Of a stretch of 51,668 nucleotides of DNA, positions 26,536 to 35,358 are shown piece by piece. Within the stretch, counting starts at the first letter, position 1; each line of letters starts with the position of its first letter. The stretch spans positions 1 through 51,668 of the forward strand of contig JAFQVS010000076.1 of the NCBI GenBank assembly GCA_017407905.1. The letters are read 5' to 3'. The notes below the pieces were generated by a model. It worked only from the letters and a program-made list of their open reading frames with translations, had not been told where the DNA came from and searched no databases. The stretch is from Bacteroidaceae bacterium. GTDB lineage: Bacteria > Bacteroidota > Bacteroidia > Bacteroidales > Bacteroidaceae. A program made the position numbers and the translations under genes.

Positions 26536-29484
26536 TTACTGTTTGAGTATTTTATAGGTGTTTGTGCCGTTGCTGCCGCCGATGGTTACAATATATACGC
26601 CCGAGGCGCTGCCGCTCATAGGCACGGCTGCCACATTGCCGTATGCTGTTGTGCCTGCGACTGTGGCTCCCGATGCTCCCGAGACACGGATTGTGCTGCC
26701 ATCCTCGACGCCGCTGCATATTATGCACTGCGCCGATGCGTCGTACCACACTTTTATGCTCTCCTCGGCGGTGCTGCCGATGGATGTCTGCTCGTCCTCT
26801 TTGCTGACAATATGCAGCGTGTAGCTCTCGTACAGAGGCACACTCTGCGCCTCTAATCTCTCGCCCGATACTACAAGGTATTTTACATTGCCATCTTTTA
26901 CGGCCGATTGTGTCCATTGGAGCGAGAATTTATCGCCCATTTTTGTGATATTATAGGTGTTCCAATCGCTGTAATATTGGTTGGTGCCAAATACTCCATT
27001 CTCGTTCAGATAGCGTCCGTCGGCGTTGCTCACTATCTTGTAGCAATTTTTGCCGTTTTTGTCGATTGTTATCTTCCACTCGTGTGAGGCTGAGGGCTTT
27101 TTCACGCTCTTGAATGTGGGTGTTCCGCCGCTGCCTTTTACATTGGTGTTTGTGAGGTATTTGTTTCCGCTCTTCAGATAATATATCTTACCGCTCTCTA
27201 TTGAGGCCTCTTGCGGCTCGCCGCCTATGGGGACAATGTCGAATATATATTTGTCGGGCAATGCCTCGGTTGATGAGTTTTTCGATATTTTGCCCGAGCT
27301 CACCGACCAGAAATTATCGCCTGCGCTGCCCGCATTCTGTATGGCGAATTTTCCGTTGGCAAGCAGTGTGATGTTATATGAGTGCCATACGGCCTCGTAG
27401 GGGTTGGTCTCGTCGCTTACGGTGAACATTCCCTTTTCGTTTAGATAGCGGTCGTCCTCGAGGTTCACAATCTTGTAGCGGTTGGTGCTTGCGTCGAGGG
27501 TTATTTTCCACTCCTGACGCTGCGGGCGTATGGTGTCTTTTCCGCTCACGAATTGTGGTGTGCTGCCCGATACGCGGGGATTTTTGTTTGTGAGGTAACG
27601 TCCGTTGTACATTATATAATATGTGCCGTTGTCAATTACCTGTGCGGGGAAAATATCGAGGCGATAGTCGTAACCCTCTCTATACTCGGCCACAAGCTCG
27701 CCCAATTTCTCTTTTATGAACGGCTCGACGTGCACCGTGCCCACTACGGGCGATGCGCTCTTTAGCGTGCCGCTAAAGTCGCGTGAGCGGATGGCTGCCT
27801 GCGTCTCGGTGTATTCTTTGTAGTTAAGATAGCTCTCGACAAAGGCCTCGGGGTTCTTTTGGGCGAGGGCGGCGTTCATTGCCACGATGCTTGCTCCGCG
27901 TTGTCCCAGCAGTTTCATCGACATTATCCACGGGGTAATCTCCTCGACAAGCGCGCGTGCCTCGCTGCTGCCCAGCATAATATCGGCCGAGCTTATCAGC
28001 TTGTCGAATTGTGCGCCGACGGCCTCGTAGGCTCCCTCGCGGTCGCCTGCCGATATTTTTTGTGTAAAGAGTTTCTTGGCCTCGACAAACTCGGGCGACT
28101 CGTCGGTGCGGCGCAGTCCGTGTACGTTCGAGCCGAGGTCAACATTATTTTGGCAGAAGAAGCGGAAGGCTTCGCTGTTCTGCGGCATAAGATATTTTAT
28201 TGCCTCCTCCCACGACTCGTCGGGGTTATACTCGCTCATATTCCAATTGTACTCGCCGATGCTGAAGAGCGATAGCTTCGAGGCCTCGGCATACTCCATT
28301 GGGTTGGATGTGAATCCCGAGAGCATATTGGCAATGTCAAGGTCGTTGCCCCACGTCGGGCCCATCAGCAGGTGGTTGATGCAGTAGTCGGTTACGGGGT
28401 AGTTGAGCCATATAAAGGCCTTGCGGCTTATCTGATTGTTAATCCACTGCATATCGGCCTTGTTTATCATATCGACGACGCTGTTGCCTGTCCACATTAT
28501 GCGCACCTCTTTGTTCATTGTGCTGCCCAATGTGTTCAGATAGTCGCCGCTCGACCATCCTTTGTTGTATTGTGTGGGGCAGATGATGCAGGGGTTTACG
28601 TCGTCGTAGGCTGCACCAAGCTGCTCGGTGATGTAGTTCATAAGCTCGGCCTGTTTGTCGCCGCGGGTGCCCTCGCCGCCCCATACGTCATCGAAAAAGA
28701 CGGCGAACGTGCGCACGCCAAGCTCGTACATAGCCTTTAGTTTGTTGACAATGTTGCGGCGGTCGGTGTCGTTCCACTGAATATCGTTACCCGGGTGTAT
28801 GGCCCACACAAAATCTACCTTATTGGCTTTGGCGGCGTTGACGTATTGTGTGATTTTCTTGCCTTGTGCGGCGGGATATTTCTCGCGCCATTTGTCCTTG
28901 TGATAGACGTCGTCTTTGGGGCCGTAGATGTATATGTTCATCTTCTGGCGGCCGAACATCTCGAAGAGGCTCATACGGTTGGCCTCGCTGTAAGGGTTGC
29001 CGTAGTAGCCCTCGACAAGGCCGCGGTGGGGTACGTCGGGGTAGTCGGTTACGGTAACCTGCATTACTTGCGACGCCGAGGCTATCTGAATGTAGCTCTG
29101 TACGCCGTAGAATGTTCCTGCACCGTCGTTTCCTGCGATAATTACTTTATCGCTCTGCACGCTCAGATAGTAGCCCTCACTCTTCTTGGGGATGAGGCTC
29201 TCGTACTCGGCAACCGAGGCATCGCCCCTCTCGCCGATGATTAGTTGTACACTGCCGCCATCGGTGGTAAAGTTTTCTTTTACAAGGCGGATGGCGTCGC
29301 TGTCGGCGTCGGCTTCACCCACAATGGTGTATGCCGCGCTGTTGTCGAATGCTTTTTCATCGCTCCACTTTATGCTCTGTGGAATGGGCGATATTCTCAC
29401 GCTCTGTGCAACGGTGGTGAGTGTGGATGCAAGCATACACGCTGCCGTTGCGATAAATGCAAGGATTAGGCTACTTTTTTTCAT
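26536..29484 (-). CDS. GH84 beta-N-acetylglucosaminidase with C-terminal secretion domain
   Basis: A 982-residue secreted enzyme. After a signal peptide ending TTVAQ (about 27) comes an alpha/beta domain, then the GH84 barrel with RGLVEGYYG (154-162) and the catalytic aspartate pair in FFDDVWG (D265, D266), as in Bacteroides GH84 enzymes that remove beta-linked GlcNAc from glycoproteins. Two repeats resembling ricin-type beta-trefoil lectin units follow, near 620-740 and 763-895. The last 70 residues end GVYIVTI...TYKILKQ, like a type IX secretion sorting domain, so it is probably exported across the outer membrane. It follows comM by 59 bases. Confidence 0.9.
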   Translation of the reverse strand: MKKSSLILAFIATAACMLASTLTTVAQSVRISPIPQSIKWSDEKAFDNSAAYTIVGEADADSDAIRLVKENFTTDGGSVQLIIGERGDASVAEYESLIPKKSEGYYLSVQSDKVIIAGNDGAGTFYGVQSYIQIASASQVMQVTVTDYPDVPHRGLVEGYYGNPYSEANRMSLFEMFGRQKMNIYIYGPKDDVYHKDKWREKYPAAQGKKITQYVNAAKANKVDFVWAIHPGNDIQWNDTDRRNIVNKLKAMYELGVRTFAVFFDDVWGGEGTRGDKQAELMNYITEQLGAAYDDVNPCIICPTQYNKGWSSGDYLNTLGSTMNKEVRIMWTGNSVVDMINKADMQWINNQISRKAFIWLNYPVTDYCINHLLMGPTWGNDLDIANMLSGFTSNPMEYAEASKLSLFSIGEYNWNMSEYNPDESWEEAIKYLMPQNSEAFRFFCQNNVDLGSNVHGLRRTDESPEFVEAKKLFTQKISAGDREGAYEAVGAQFDKLISSADIMLGSSEARALVEEITPWIMSMKLLGQRGASIVAMNAALAQKNPEAFVESYLNYKEYTETQAAIRSRDFSGTLKSASPVVGTVHVEPFIKEKLGELVAEYREGYDYRLDIFPAQVIDNGTYYIMYNGRYLTNKNPRVSGSTPQFVSGKDTIRPQRQEWKITLDASTNRYKIVNLEDDRYLNEKGMFTVSDETNPYEAVWHSYNITLLANGKFAIQNAGSAGDNFWSVSSGKISKNSSTEALPDKYIFDIVPIGGEPQEASIESGKIYYLKSGNKYLTNTNVKGSGGTPTFKSVKKPSASHEWKITIDKNGKNCYKIVSNADGRYLNENGVFGTNQYYSDWNTYNITKMGDKFSLQWTQSAVKDGNVKYLVVSGERLEAQSVPLYESYTLHIVSKEDEQTSIGSTAEESIKVWYDASAQCIICSGVEDGSTIRVSGASGATVAGTTAYGNVAAVPMSGSASGVYIVTIGGSNGTNTYKILKQ

Positions 29485-29543
29485 ACTGCTATTGGGTTTT
29501 ATTATATTTTTTTTCGGCTGTGTGCGGGTGGAATTTTGTAGTG

Positions 29544-31085
29544 TTATGTTCCCCAGCTTTCTCTGTCGAGGTTGCGGTAGCTTATTGCCTCGCCAATGTG
29601 ATGCGATTGTATCTGCTCGCTTGCTTCAAGGTCGGCTATCGTGCGGGCAACCTTTAGGATGCGGTCGTAGGCGCGGGCCGATAGGTTGAAGCGTTCCATT
29701 GCCATCTTTAGCATCGAGAGGCTCTGCGTGTCTATTGCGGCGTATTTTTTTATGAGCTTGGGGGGCATCTGTGCGTTGCAGTGTATGCCGGGCTCGTCGG
29801 CGTAGCGCTTCTCTTGTATCTTGCGTGCGGCAATGACGCGCTCGCGTATGGCTGCGCTGGGCTCGCCCTCGCGTGCGTCGGATATTTTTTCGAATGGCAC
29901 GGGGACAATCTCTATTTGCAGGTCGATGCGGTCGAGCAGGGGGCCGCTTATCTTGTTCAGATAGCGTTGTACCTGTCCGGGGTTGCACACGCAGGGCTTT
30001 GTGGGGTGATTGTAGTATCCGCAGGGGCAGGGGTTCATTGATGCCACGAACATTACTCCGGCGGGATATTCTACTTTGTAGTTGGCGCGTGCGACGCATA
30101 TTTTGCGGTCTTCGAGCGGTTGGCGCATCACTTCGAGCACGTCGCGCGAAAATTCGGGCAGCTCGTCGAGGAACAGCACGCCGTTGTGGGCCAATGATAT
30201 TTCACCGGGGCGGGGGTTGGCTCCGCCGCCGCACAGTGCCACTGACGATACCGTGTGGTGGGGACTACGGAAGGGGCGCTGTGTGATGAGGGCTGTGCCG
30301 TCGGGCAGATGGCCGCTCACCGAGTGTATTTTTGTTGTTTCGAGGCTCTCTTGCAGTGTCAGCGGGGGGAGTATGCTGGGCAGGCGCTTGGCCATCATTG
30401 ATTTTCCGCTGCCCGGAGGGCCCACCATAAGTAGATTGTGTCCGCCGGCTGCGGCTACCTCGAATGCGCGCTTAACGCTCTCTTGTCCGCGCACCTCGCT
30501 GAAGTCGAAAGGATAGGTGCTCTGCTGCGAGTAAAATTCCCTCTCGATGTCAATGTCGCAGAGGCTCAGAGCATCGTCCTTTCCGTTGAGAAAATCGACC
30601 ACCTGTTGTAGATTGCGGGCACTATATACTGTCAGACTGTTTACAACGGCGGCCTCGGCGGCGTTGCCCTCGGGCAGAATAATGCCTTTGTATCCAAGCT
30701 CTTGTGCTTTTAGTGCTATCGGCAACACTCCTTTTACGGGCACAAGCGAGCCGTCGAGCCCAAGCTCGCCCATAATCATATAGGAGCCCAGCCTTTGGGC
30801 GCTTATGGCACCGTCGGCTGCAAGAATGCCGATGGCTATCGGAAGGTCGTAGGCCGAGCCCTCTTTGCGTATGTCGGCGGGTGCCATATTCACTATTATC
30901 TGTTTGCTGGGGAATTTCATTCCATTGTGCTGAAGCGCCGATTGTATGCGATGATAGCTCTCCTTTACCGCGCTGTCGGGCAGTCCCACAAGGAAAAATT
31001 GTATTCCTCGCAGGGCGTTTACCTCGATGGTTACGGGGGTGGCGCTTATGCCTTGTATGGCGGCTGCAAAAACTTTTACCAGCAT
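29544..31085 (-). CDS. comM: ComM/YifB-type Mg-chelatase-like AAA ATPase
   Basis: A 513-residue protein with the ComM layout: an N-terminal ribosomal-S5-like/Lon-type domain (MLVKVFAAAIQGISATPV onward), a central AAA module with Walker A GPPGSGKS near 221-228, a cysteine cluster MNPCPCGYYNHPTKPC and a C-terminal Mg-chelatase domain with SARAYDRILKVARTIADL. ComM is a helicase that widens recombination intermediates during natural transformation and other integration events. It lies 13 bases after the thioredoxin-fold lipoprotein gene, suggesting co-transcription with typA. Whether the organism is competent is not shown here. Confidence 0.92.
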   Translation of the reverse strand: MLVKVFAAAIQGISATPVTIEVNALRGIQFFLVGLPDSAVKESYHRIQSALQHNGMKFPSKQIIVNMAPADIRKEGSAYDLPIAIGILAADGAISAQRLGSYMIMGELGLDGSLVPVKGVLPIALKAQELGYKGIILPEGNAAEAAVVNSLTVYSARNLQQVVDFLNGKDDALSLCDIDIEREFYSQQSTYPFDFSEVRGQESVKRAFEVAAAGGHNLLMVGPPGSGKSMMAKRLPSILPPLTLQESLETTKIHSVSGHLPDGTALITQRPFRSPHHTVSSVALCGGGANPRPGEISLAHNGVLFLDELPEFSRDVLEVMRQPLEDRKICVARANYKVEYPAGVMFVASMNPCPCGYYNHPTKPCVCNPGQVQRYLNKISGPLLDRIDLQIEIVPVPFEKISDAREGEPSAAIRERVIAARKIQEKRYADEPGIHCNAQMPPKLIKKYAAIDTQSLSMLKMAMERFNLSARAYDRILKVARTIADLEASEQIQSHHIGEAISYRNLDRESWGT

Positions 31086-31098
31086 AATTTGTCTGCTT

Positions 31099-32268
31099 TT
31101 ATTGTGCCTGTCTTATTATTTTCGATTCGGGCGAAACGTCGTCTATAATCTTTGCCCCGCCTCTTACGGTCTTATTCTTCTCTTTATTGGGGGCCGACTT
31201 TACTTTTATGGCTTTTTCGCGCTCTTTGCGATGTCTCTCTTTTCGTTGCTCGTCTTTTGAGTGCTTCTCTATCAGTGAGTCGATGGTTGCGCTCAGTTGC
31301 TCGTCGGCTGTCAGTCCATACTCGTTGATGCGCAGATAGGGGTTCAGCAGCAGGCTGTATGGTAGTTTGTCGATGGTAAACTCTTTTGCGAGGCTGTTGT
31401 CCCACAATTGCGCGTCGCAGACGTTGTTGCCTTGAATTGTGTCTCGCCCGAGGCTGCCTCGCCACGCTGCCGTGTCGTGGTCGAGTGAGATGTTTAGCAG
31501 TGTGAATTTGCTGCTGTCGTTCTCGTCGGCTATCTTGCCGAGCCTCTTGAGATGCGCGAGGCTGCCACTGTCCCACGATGCCCAAAATGTTACGATGGTG
31601 TATTTTCCAAGAAAGCTCGAACGGGTTATATGGGTGCCGTCGGCTGTCGTGAAGCTAAATTCGGGGAAGGCTTTGTGGACAATGTTTTTCCTCTTTACCG
31701 ATACTTTCTGCTTTACGCCCCAAAGGTAGTCGTTGTCTTGCAGCGTGCCGCCCAATTTCTCTATGCGTGTGTTTATGAAACTATTCTGTGCGTCGGGTGT
31801 CTCTATAAAGTGCTGTTGCAGCAGATGTATGTTAATCTCGCTCATCGGGTGGGTGGCGATGAATTTGTCTATTATGGCCTCGCGCTGTGTCCTCTCTTTG
31901 GCTTGTGCTATCTCTTGTGCAATGCTGTCGTAGAGTGCTTGAATGTCGCCACCCTTTATGACGGGCTCGCCGGCGTCGCTCATCAGGAGGGTAGCCTCGA
32001 GGTTGGGCTGTGCATAGAGGGGGAGTATTTTACCCTCGGGCAGTATTATGTTAAGAGGGATGAGTGTGTCGGTCTTTACCGTGTAGTCGAAGCTGCCCTC
32101 TTTGTCGGTTACTATCGTATCGACATAATTGTGTCGATAGTCGAGCCCGAAGATAAGAAGCGTGTCGCCTCCGCTGCCATATTGCCCTCTTAGGGTATAT
32201 GAGGGCCTTTTATCCCCGCAGGATGCAAGGATAAGCAGGAGGGTTAATAGTAGTGCGGCTCTCTTCAT
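31099..32268 (-). CDS. Thioredoxin-fold lipoprotein lacking the CxxC active site
   Basis: A 389-residue lipoprotein (signal ending LILASC, lipid cysteine C17). Residues about 25-120 resemble the DUF4369 beta domain that precedes TlpA-type thioredoxins in Bacteroidota; residues about 200-340 have the thioredoxin fold. The active-site stretch reads TFWASWDSGSLAHLK, where WCxxC would be expected, so both redox cysteines are missing. The cis-proline loop is recognisable in IDKLPYSLLLNP. The C-terminus (345-389) is very rich in lysine, arginine and glutamate. It probably binds a partner rather than exchanging disulfides. It lies between typA and comM with gaps of 12 and 13 bases. Confidence 0.8.
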   Translation of the reverse strand: MKRAALLLTLLLILASCGDKRPSYTLRGQYGSGGDTLLIFGLDYRHNYVDTIVTDKEGSFDYTVKTDTLIPLNIILPEGKILPLYAQPNLEATLLMSDAGEPVIKGGDIQALYDSIAQEIAQAKERTQREAIIDKFIATHPMSEINIHLLQQHFIETPDAQNSFINTRIEKLGGTLQDNDYLWGVKQKVSVKRKNIVHKAFPEFSFTTADGTHITRSSFLGKYTIVTFWASWDSGSLAHLKRLGKIADENDSSKFTLLNISLDHDTAAWRGSLGRDTIQGNNVCDAQLWDNSLAKEFTIDKLPYSLLLNPYLRINEYGLTADEQLSATIDSLIEKHSKDEQRKERHRKEREKAIKVKSAPNKEKNKTVRGGAKIIDDVSPESKIIRQAQ

Positions 32269-32280
32269 TCTCTTTGGGGC

Positions 32281-34077
32281 TTATTGTTTGTTGGCACGTT
32301 TGCGCTCAAGCTCGTCGAGGATTATCTTGCGCATACGCATTGATTTTGGGGTAACCTCGATATATTCGTCCTCTTTTATGTATTCGAGGGCCTCTTCGAG
32401 CGAGAAGATTATTGGGGGGACGATGCGGGCCTTGTCGTCCGAGCCGCTTGCGCGCATATTGGTCAGTTTTTTGCTCTTTGTTACGTTTATCACAAGGTCG
32501 TTCTCGTGAATGTGCTCGCCTACTACCTGTCCGGCATATACCTCTTCTTGCGGGCTTATGAAGAAGCGTCCGCGGTCTTGCAGTTTGTCGATGGCGTAGG
32601 CAAAGGCGGTGCCGCTCTCCATTGCCACCATCGAGCCGTTTGTGCGACGCTCAATATCGCCTTTGTAGGGCTGATACTCTTTGAAGCGGTGGGCCATAAT
32701 GGCCTCGCCGGCCGATGCGGTGAGTACGTTGGTGCGCAGACCTATTATGCCGCGCGAGGGGATGTTAAACTCGATGTTCACGCGGTCGGCCTGTGCCTCC
32801 ATCGAGAGCATTTCGCCTTTGCGGCGCGTAACCATATCAATTATTTTGCTCGAATAGTCGCCGGGGACGTTTATCGTGAGCTCTTCGATGGGCTCGTGGC
32901 GCACGCCGTCAATCTCTTTGTATATTACCTGAGGCTGTCCCACCTGAAGCTCGTAGCCCTCGCGACGCATCGTCTCGATGAGCACTGACAGATGAAGCAC
33001 TCCGCGGCCATATACTGTCCACGCATCCTCCTCGGGCGACTTACTCACGCGCAGGGCAAGGTTCTTGTCGAGCTCTTTGTCCAGACGGTCTTGTATGTGG
33101 CGCGATGTAACGAATTTTCCCTCTTTGCCGAAGAAGGGTGAGTCGTTGATGGTAAAGAGCATACTCATCGTGGGCTCGTCGATGGCTATTGTGGGCAGAG
33201 GCTCGGGATTTTCAATGTCGCATATTGTGTCGCCAATCTCGAAGGCTTCGAGGCCCACAATGGCGCAAATATCGCCCGAACTTACTGCGTCGATGCGCTT
33301 GCGTCCCAACCCCTCGAATGTGTGCAACTCCTTGATTTTTACCTTCGAGCAGTTGCCGCTGCGTCCGTAGAGGGTTACGCCAGCCCCCTCGGTGAGGGTG
33401 CCGCGGTGCACGCGACCGATGGCTATGCGGCCCGTGTAGGGCGAGTAGTCGAGCGAGGTGATGAGCATCTGCGGGGTGCCTTCTAACTTTTCGGGTGCGG
33501 GAATGTGCTCCAAAATGGCGTCCAAGAGCGGGGTAATATCCTCGGTCTGATTGCGCCAGTCGGTACTCATCCAATTGTTCTTTGCCGAGCCGAAGATTAC
33601 GGGAAAATCGAGCTGCTCTTCATTGGCGTCGAGCGAGAACATAAGGTCGAATACCATTTCGTGTACCTCGTCGGGACGACAGTTGGGCTTATCGACCTTG
33701 TTTACAACAACAATGGGCTTTAGGCCTATTTGCAGCGCCTTCTGAAGCACAAAGCGTGTCTGAGGCATCGGGCCCTCGAAAGCATCCACCAGCAGCAGGC
33801 AGCCGTCGGCCATATTAAGCACGCGCTCGACCTCGCCGCCAAAGTCGCTGTGTCCCGGGGTGTCGATGATGTTTATCTTGGTGCCCTTATATTGGATGGA
33901 TACATTCTTCGAGAGGATGGTTATTCCACGCTCGCGCTCAAGGTCGTTATTGTCGAGTGTCAGTGCATCGTTGTTCTGCTCCTTTAAAAGGTTGCCTGCA
34001 AGCATCATCTTATCGACAAGGGTGGTTTTTCCGTGATCGACGTGTGCAATAATCGCAATGTTTCGTATATTCTGCAT
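32281..34077 (-). CDS. typA: Translational GTPase TypA/BipA
   Basis: I start at MQNIRNIAIIAHVDHGKTT (34077), giving 598 residues; the 20 extra upstream codons lack similarity to the family. G-motifs are AHVDHGKTT (11-19), DTPGHSDFGGE and NKVDKP, followed by the EF-G-like domains and the BipA-specific C-terminal domain. TypA binds the ribosome and aids 50S assembly and stress growth. A TAACTTTG -7-like element lies at 34187-34194 on the minus strand, with a small hairpin (34168-34186) in the presumed leader. Confidence 0.96.
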   Translation of the reverse strand: MQNIRNIAIIAHVDHGKTTLVDKMMLAGNLLKEQNNDALTLDNNDLERERGITILSKNVSIQYKGTKINIIDTPGHSDFGGEVERVLNMADGCLLLVDAFEGPMPQTRFVLQKALQIGLKPIVVVNKVDKPNCRPDEVHEMVFDLMFSLDANEEQLDFPVIFGSAKNNWMSTDWRNQTEDITPLLDAILEHIPAPEKLEGTPQMLITSLDYSPYTGRIAIGRVHRGTLTEGAGVTLYGRSGNCSKVKIKELHTFEGLGRKRIDAVSSGDICAIVGLEAFEIGDTICDIENPEPLPTIAIDEPTMSMLFTINDSPFFGKEGKFVTSRHIQDRLDKELDKNLALRVSKSPEEDAWTVYGRGVLHLSVLIETMRREGYELQVGQPQVIYKEIDGVRHEPIEELTINVPGDYSSKIIDMVTRRKGEMLSMEAQADRVNIEFNIPSRGIIGLRTNVLTASAGEAIMAHRFKEYQPYKGDIERRTNGSMVAMESGTAFAYAIDKLQDRGRFFISPQEEVYAGQVVGEHIHENDLVINVTKSKKLTNMRASGSDDKARIVPPIIFSLEEALEYIKEDEYIEVTPKSMRMRKIILDELERKRANKQ

Positions 34078-34439
34078 ATTGTTGTTGTAACTTAATTTAT
34101 TCCTTTTTTTATTAAAAACAGCCCCTGTTGATAGCATATAAATTGCGGTGGAGCGGGGCGTCGGGCTCCGTCGCCTTTAGCGACGGCAAAGTTACGAAAA
34201 ATAATTGATATTTCGGATACTCGACGGGTACTATTAAGGCCTGCGACCTTATATTTATTATTGTTGCGCTGCGAAAATTGGAAACTCGGGTCGAGGCTCT
34301 GCTCTGTTGCAGGCTATTTTGGCTGCCGTAAAAATGATACTGCAAGAAAAAAAGGAAGGAAAAGCATTGTTAATCCAAAAAATAGCACTATCTTTGCAGC
34401 CGCTAAAGCAAAATATTTAATAACTTAAAACACAAATCT
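34078..34439. other. Divergent intergenic region typA/rpsO
   Basis: Contains a probable typA -7 element TAACTTTG (34187-34194, minus), the hairpin CCGTCGC-CTTTA-GCGACGG (34168-34186) at the start of the typA leader, and the rpsO promoter (34366-34396). No gene is visible. Confidence 0.5.
34366..34396 (+). promoter_or_regulatory. rpsO promoter
   Basis: ATTG (34366-34369), a 19-base spacer and TATCTTTG (34389-34396) match the phylum consensus. The leader is about 40 bases, leaving little room for the pseudoknot S15 uses for self-control elsewhere. Confidence 0.7.
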
Positions 34440-34709
34440 ATGTATTTGGATTCAGCTAAAAAGCAAGAAATCTTTGGTACATACGGAACGTCTAACACTG
34501 ATACTGGTTCGGCCGAGAGCCAGATTGCTTTGTTCTCATACCGTATCGCCCATTTGACGGAACACCTCAAGGCTAACCGTAAAGATTATAGCACACAAAG
34601 AGCCTTGACAACACTCGTAGGTAAGCGTCGTGCGCTTCTCAACTATCTTAAGGATCGCGATATTAACCGCTACCGTGCTATCGTGGCTAAGCTTGGTCTT
34701 CGCCGATAA
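34440..34709 (+). CDS. rpsO: 30S ribosomal protein S15
   Basis: The 89-residue protein has the normal S15 length and landmarks: DTGSAESQIALFSYRIAHLT, HLKANRKDYSTQRAL and KRRALLNYLKDRD. S15 binds 16S rRNA early in small-subunit assembly. It is a single-gene unit with its own promoter and terminator. pnp, often next to rpsO, is not adjacent. Confidence 0.97.
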   Translation: MYLDSAKKQEIFGTYGTSNTDTGSAESQIALFSYRIAHLTEHLKANRKDYSTQRALTTLVGKRRALLNYLKDRDINRYRAIVAKLGLRR

Positions 34710-34724
34710 GCAAGTGCTTGTTAA

Positions 34725-34764
34725 CACAAAAAAAGAGCAACCGAAAGGTTGCTCTTTTTTTGTG
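34725..34764. terminator. rpsO terminator, GAAA tetraloop
   Basis: An 18-bp perfect stem (34725-34742 with 34747-34764) is closed by a GAAA tetraloop and is rich in A on the left and T on the right. It can stop transcription from rpsO and from the opposite direction. Confidence 0.9.
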
Positions 34765-34822
34765 TTTTTTTGTGCATTCGGCAAAAGAGTTAATGATTGT
34801 TGTCGGATGGAGCGACTGTTTT

Positions 34823-35191
34823 TTATTGGTCGCACTGCTTAAGCAGGGTAATCATCTTATGCTTGATATAATGGACGCATTCGGGGGCGTTTAACCAATT
34901 TATAACATCCTCGGTGCTGCCCGAGTATGTTAAAAGGCTTATTTTGTATCCACTGCCTAAGCGTGCATTAAGCTCGACGTATTTTTTGCCTCGACACTCG
35001 GGGAAGGTGAATGTGCATATTCCTAACCACCAGTGGACAAGGTCGAGATTGCCGCTCTCGTCATCGAATGTCGCAATTATCTTTTTATGCTCGGTGGCAT
35101 CCGATTGCAGTTTGTCGGCAATTTCTTGGCAGGCTTTGGTTATACTTTCCCGCATTGCGTCTATTGTCTTGTCGTCTCCTTGTCGGTACAT
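34823..35191 (-). CDS. Uncharacterised 122-residue protein
   Basis: I choose the ATG at 35191 (MYRQGDDKTIDAMRESI); the longer frame adds 42 residues of biased composition. The protein is soluble, with an N-terminal helix (residues 5-35), then alternating strand-like segments (KIIATFDDES, WWLGICTFTF, KYVELNARLG, KISLLTYSG) and a C-terminal helix. I do not recognise a family. It sits alone between the rpsO terminator and korB's terminator and has no visible consensus promoter. Confidence 0.6.
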   Translation of the reverse strand: MYRQGDDKTIDAMRESITKACQEIADKLQSDATEHKKIIATFDDESGNLDLVHWWLGICTFTFPECRGKKYVELNARLGSGYKISLLTYSGSTEDVINWLNAPECVHYIKHKMITLLKQCDQ

Positions 35192-35289
35192 CTGTCTCTC
35201 TTTCTTGTGGTTTGAGGTTTTTTGCCGTCTGTGTGGGCTCTCTTTTTTGTTTCTTGTTGCAATTGACGCTTGTCGGCCTAAATTAACAA

Positions 35290-35333
35290 GAAACTGTCTA
35301 AATTTGCTTACAGGCATAAATTTAAACAGTTTC
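35290..35333 (-). terminator. korB terminator built from two inverted copies of a dispersed motif
   Basis: A 16-bp stem with one G-U pair (35290-35305 with 35318-35333) and a 12-base loop lies 26 bases past the korB stop. Each arm is a copy of the motif AAATTTARACAGTTTCT seen elsewhere in the window. Confidence 0.65.
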
Positions 35334-35358
35334 TATAAATATTTTCTGTGGAGTTTTT

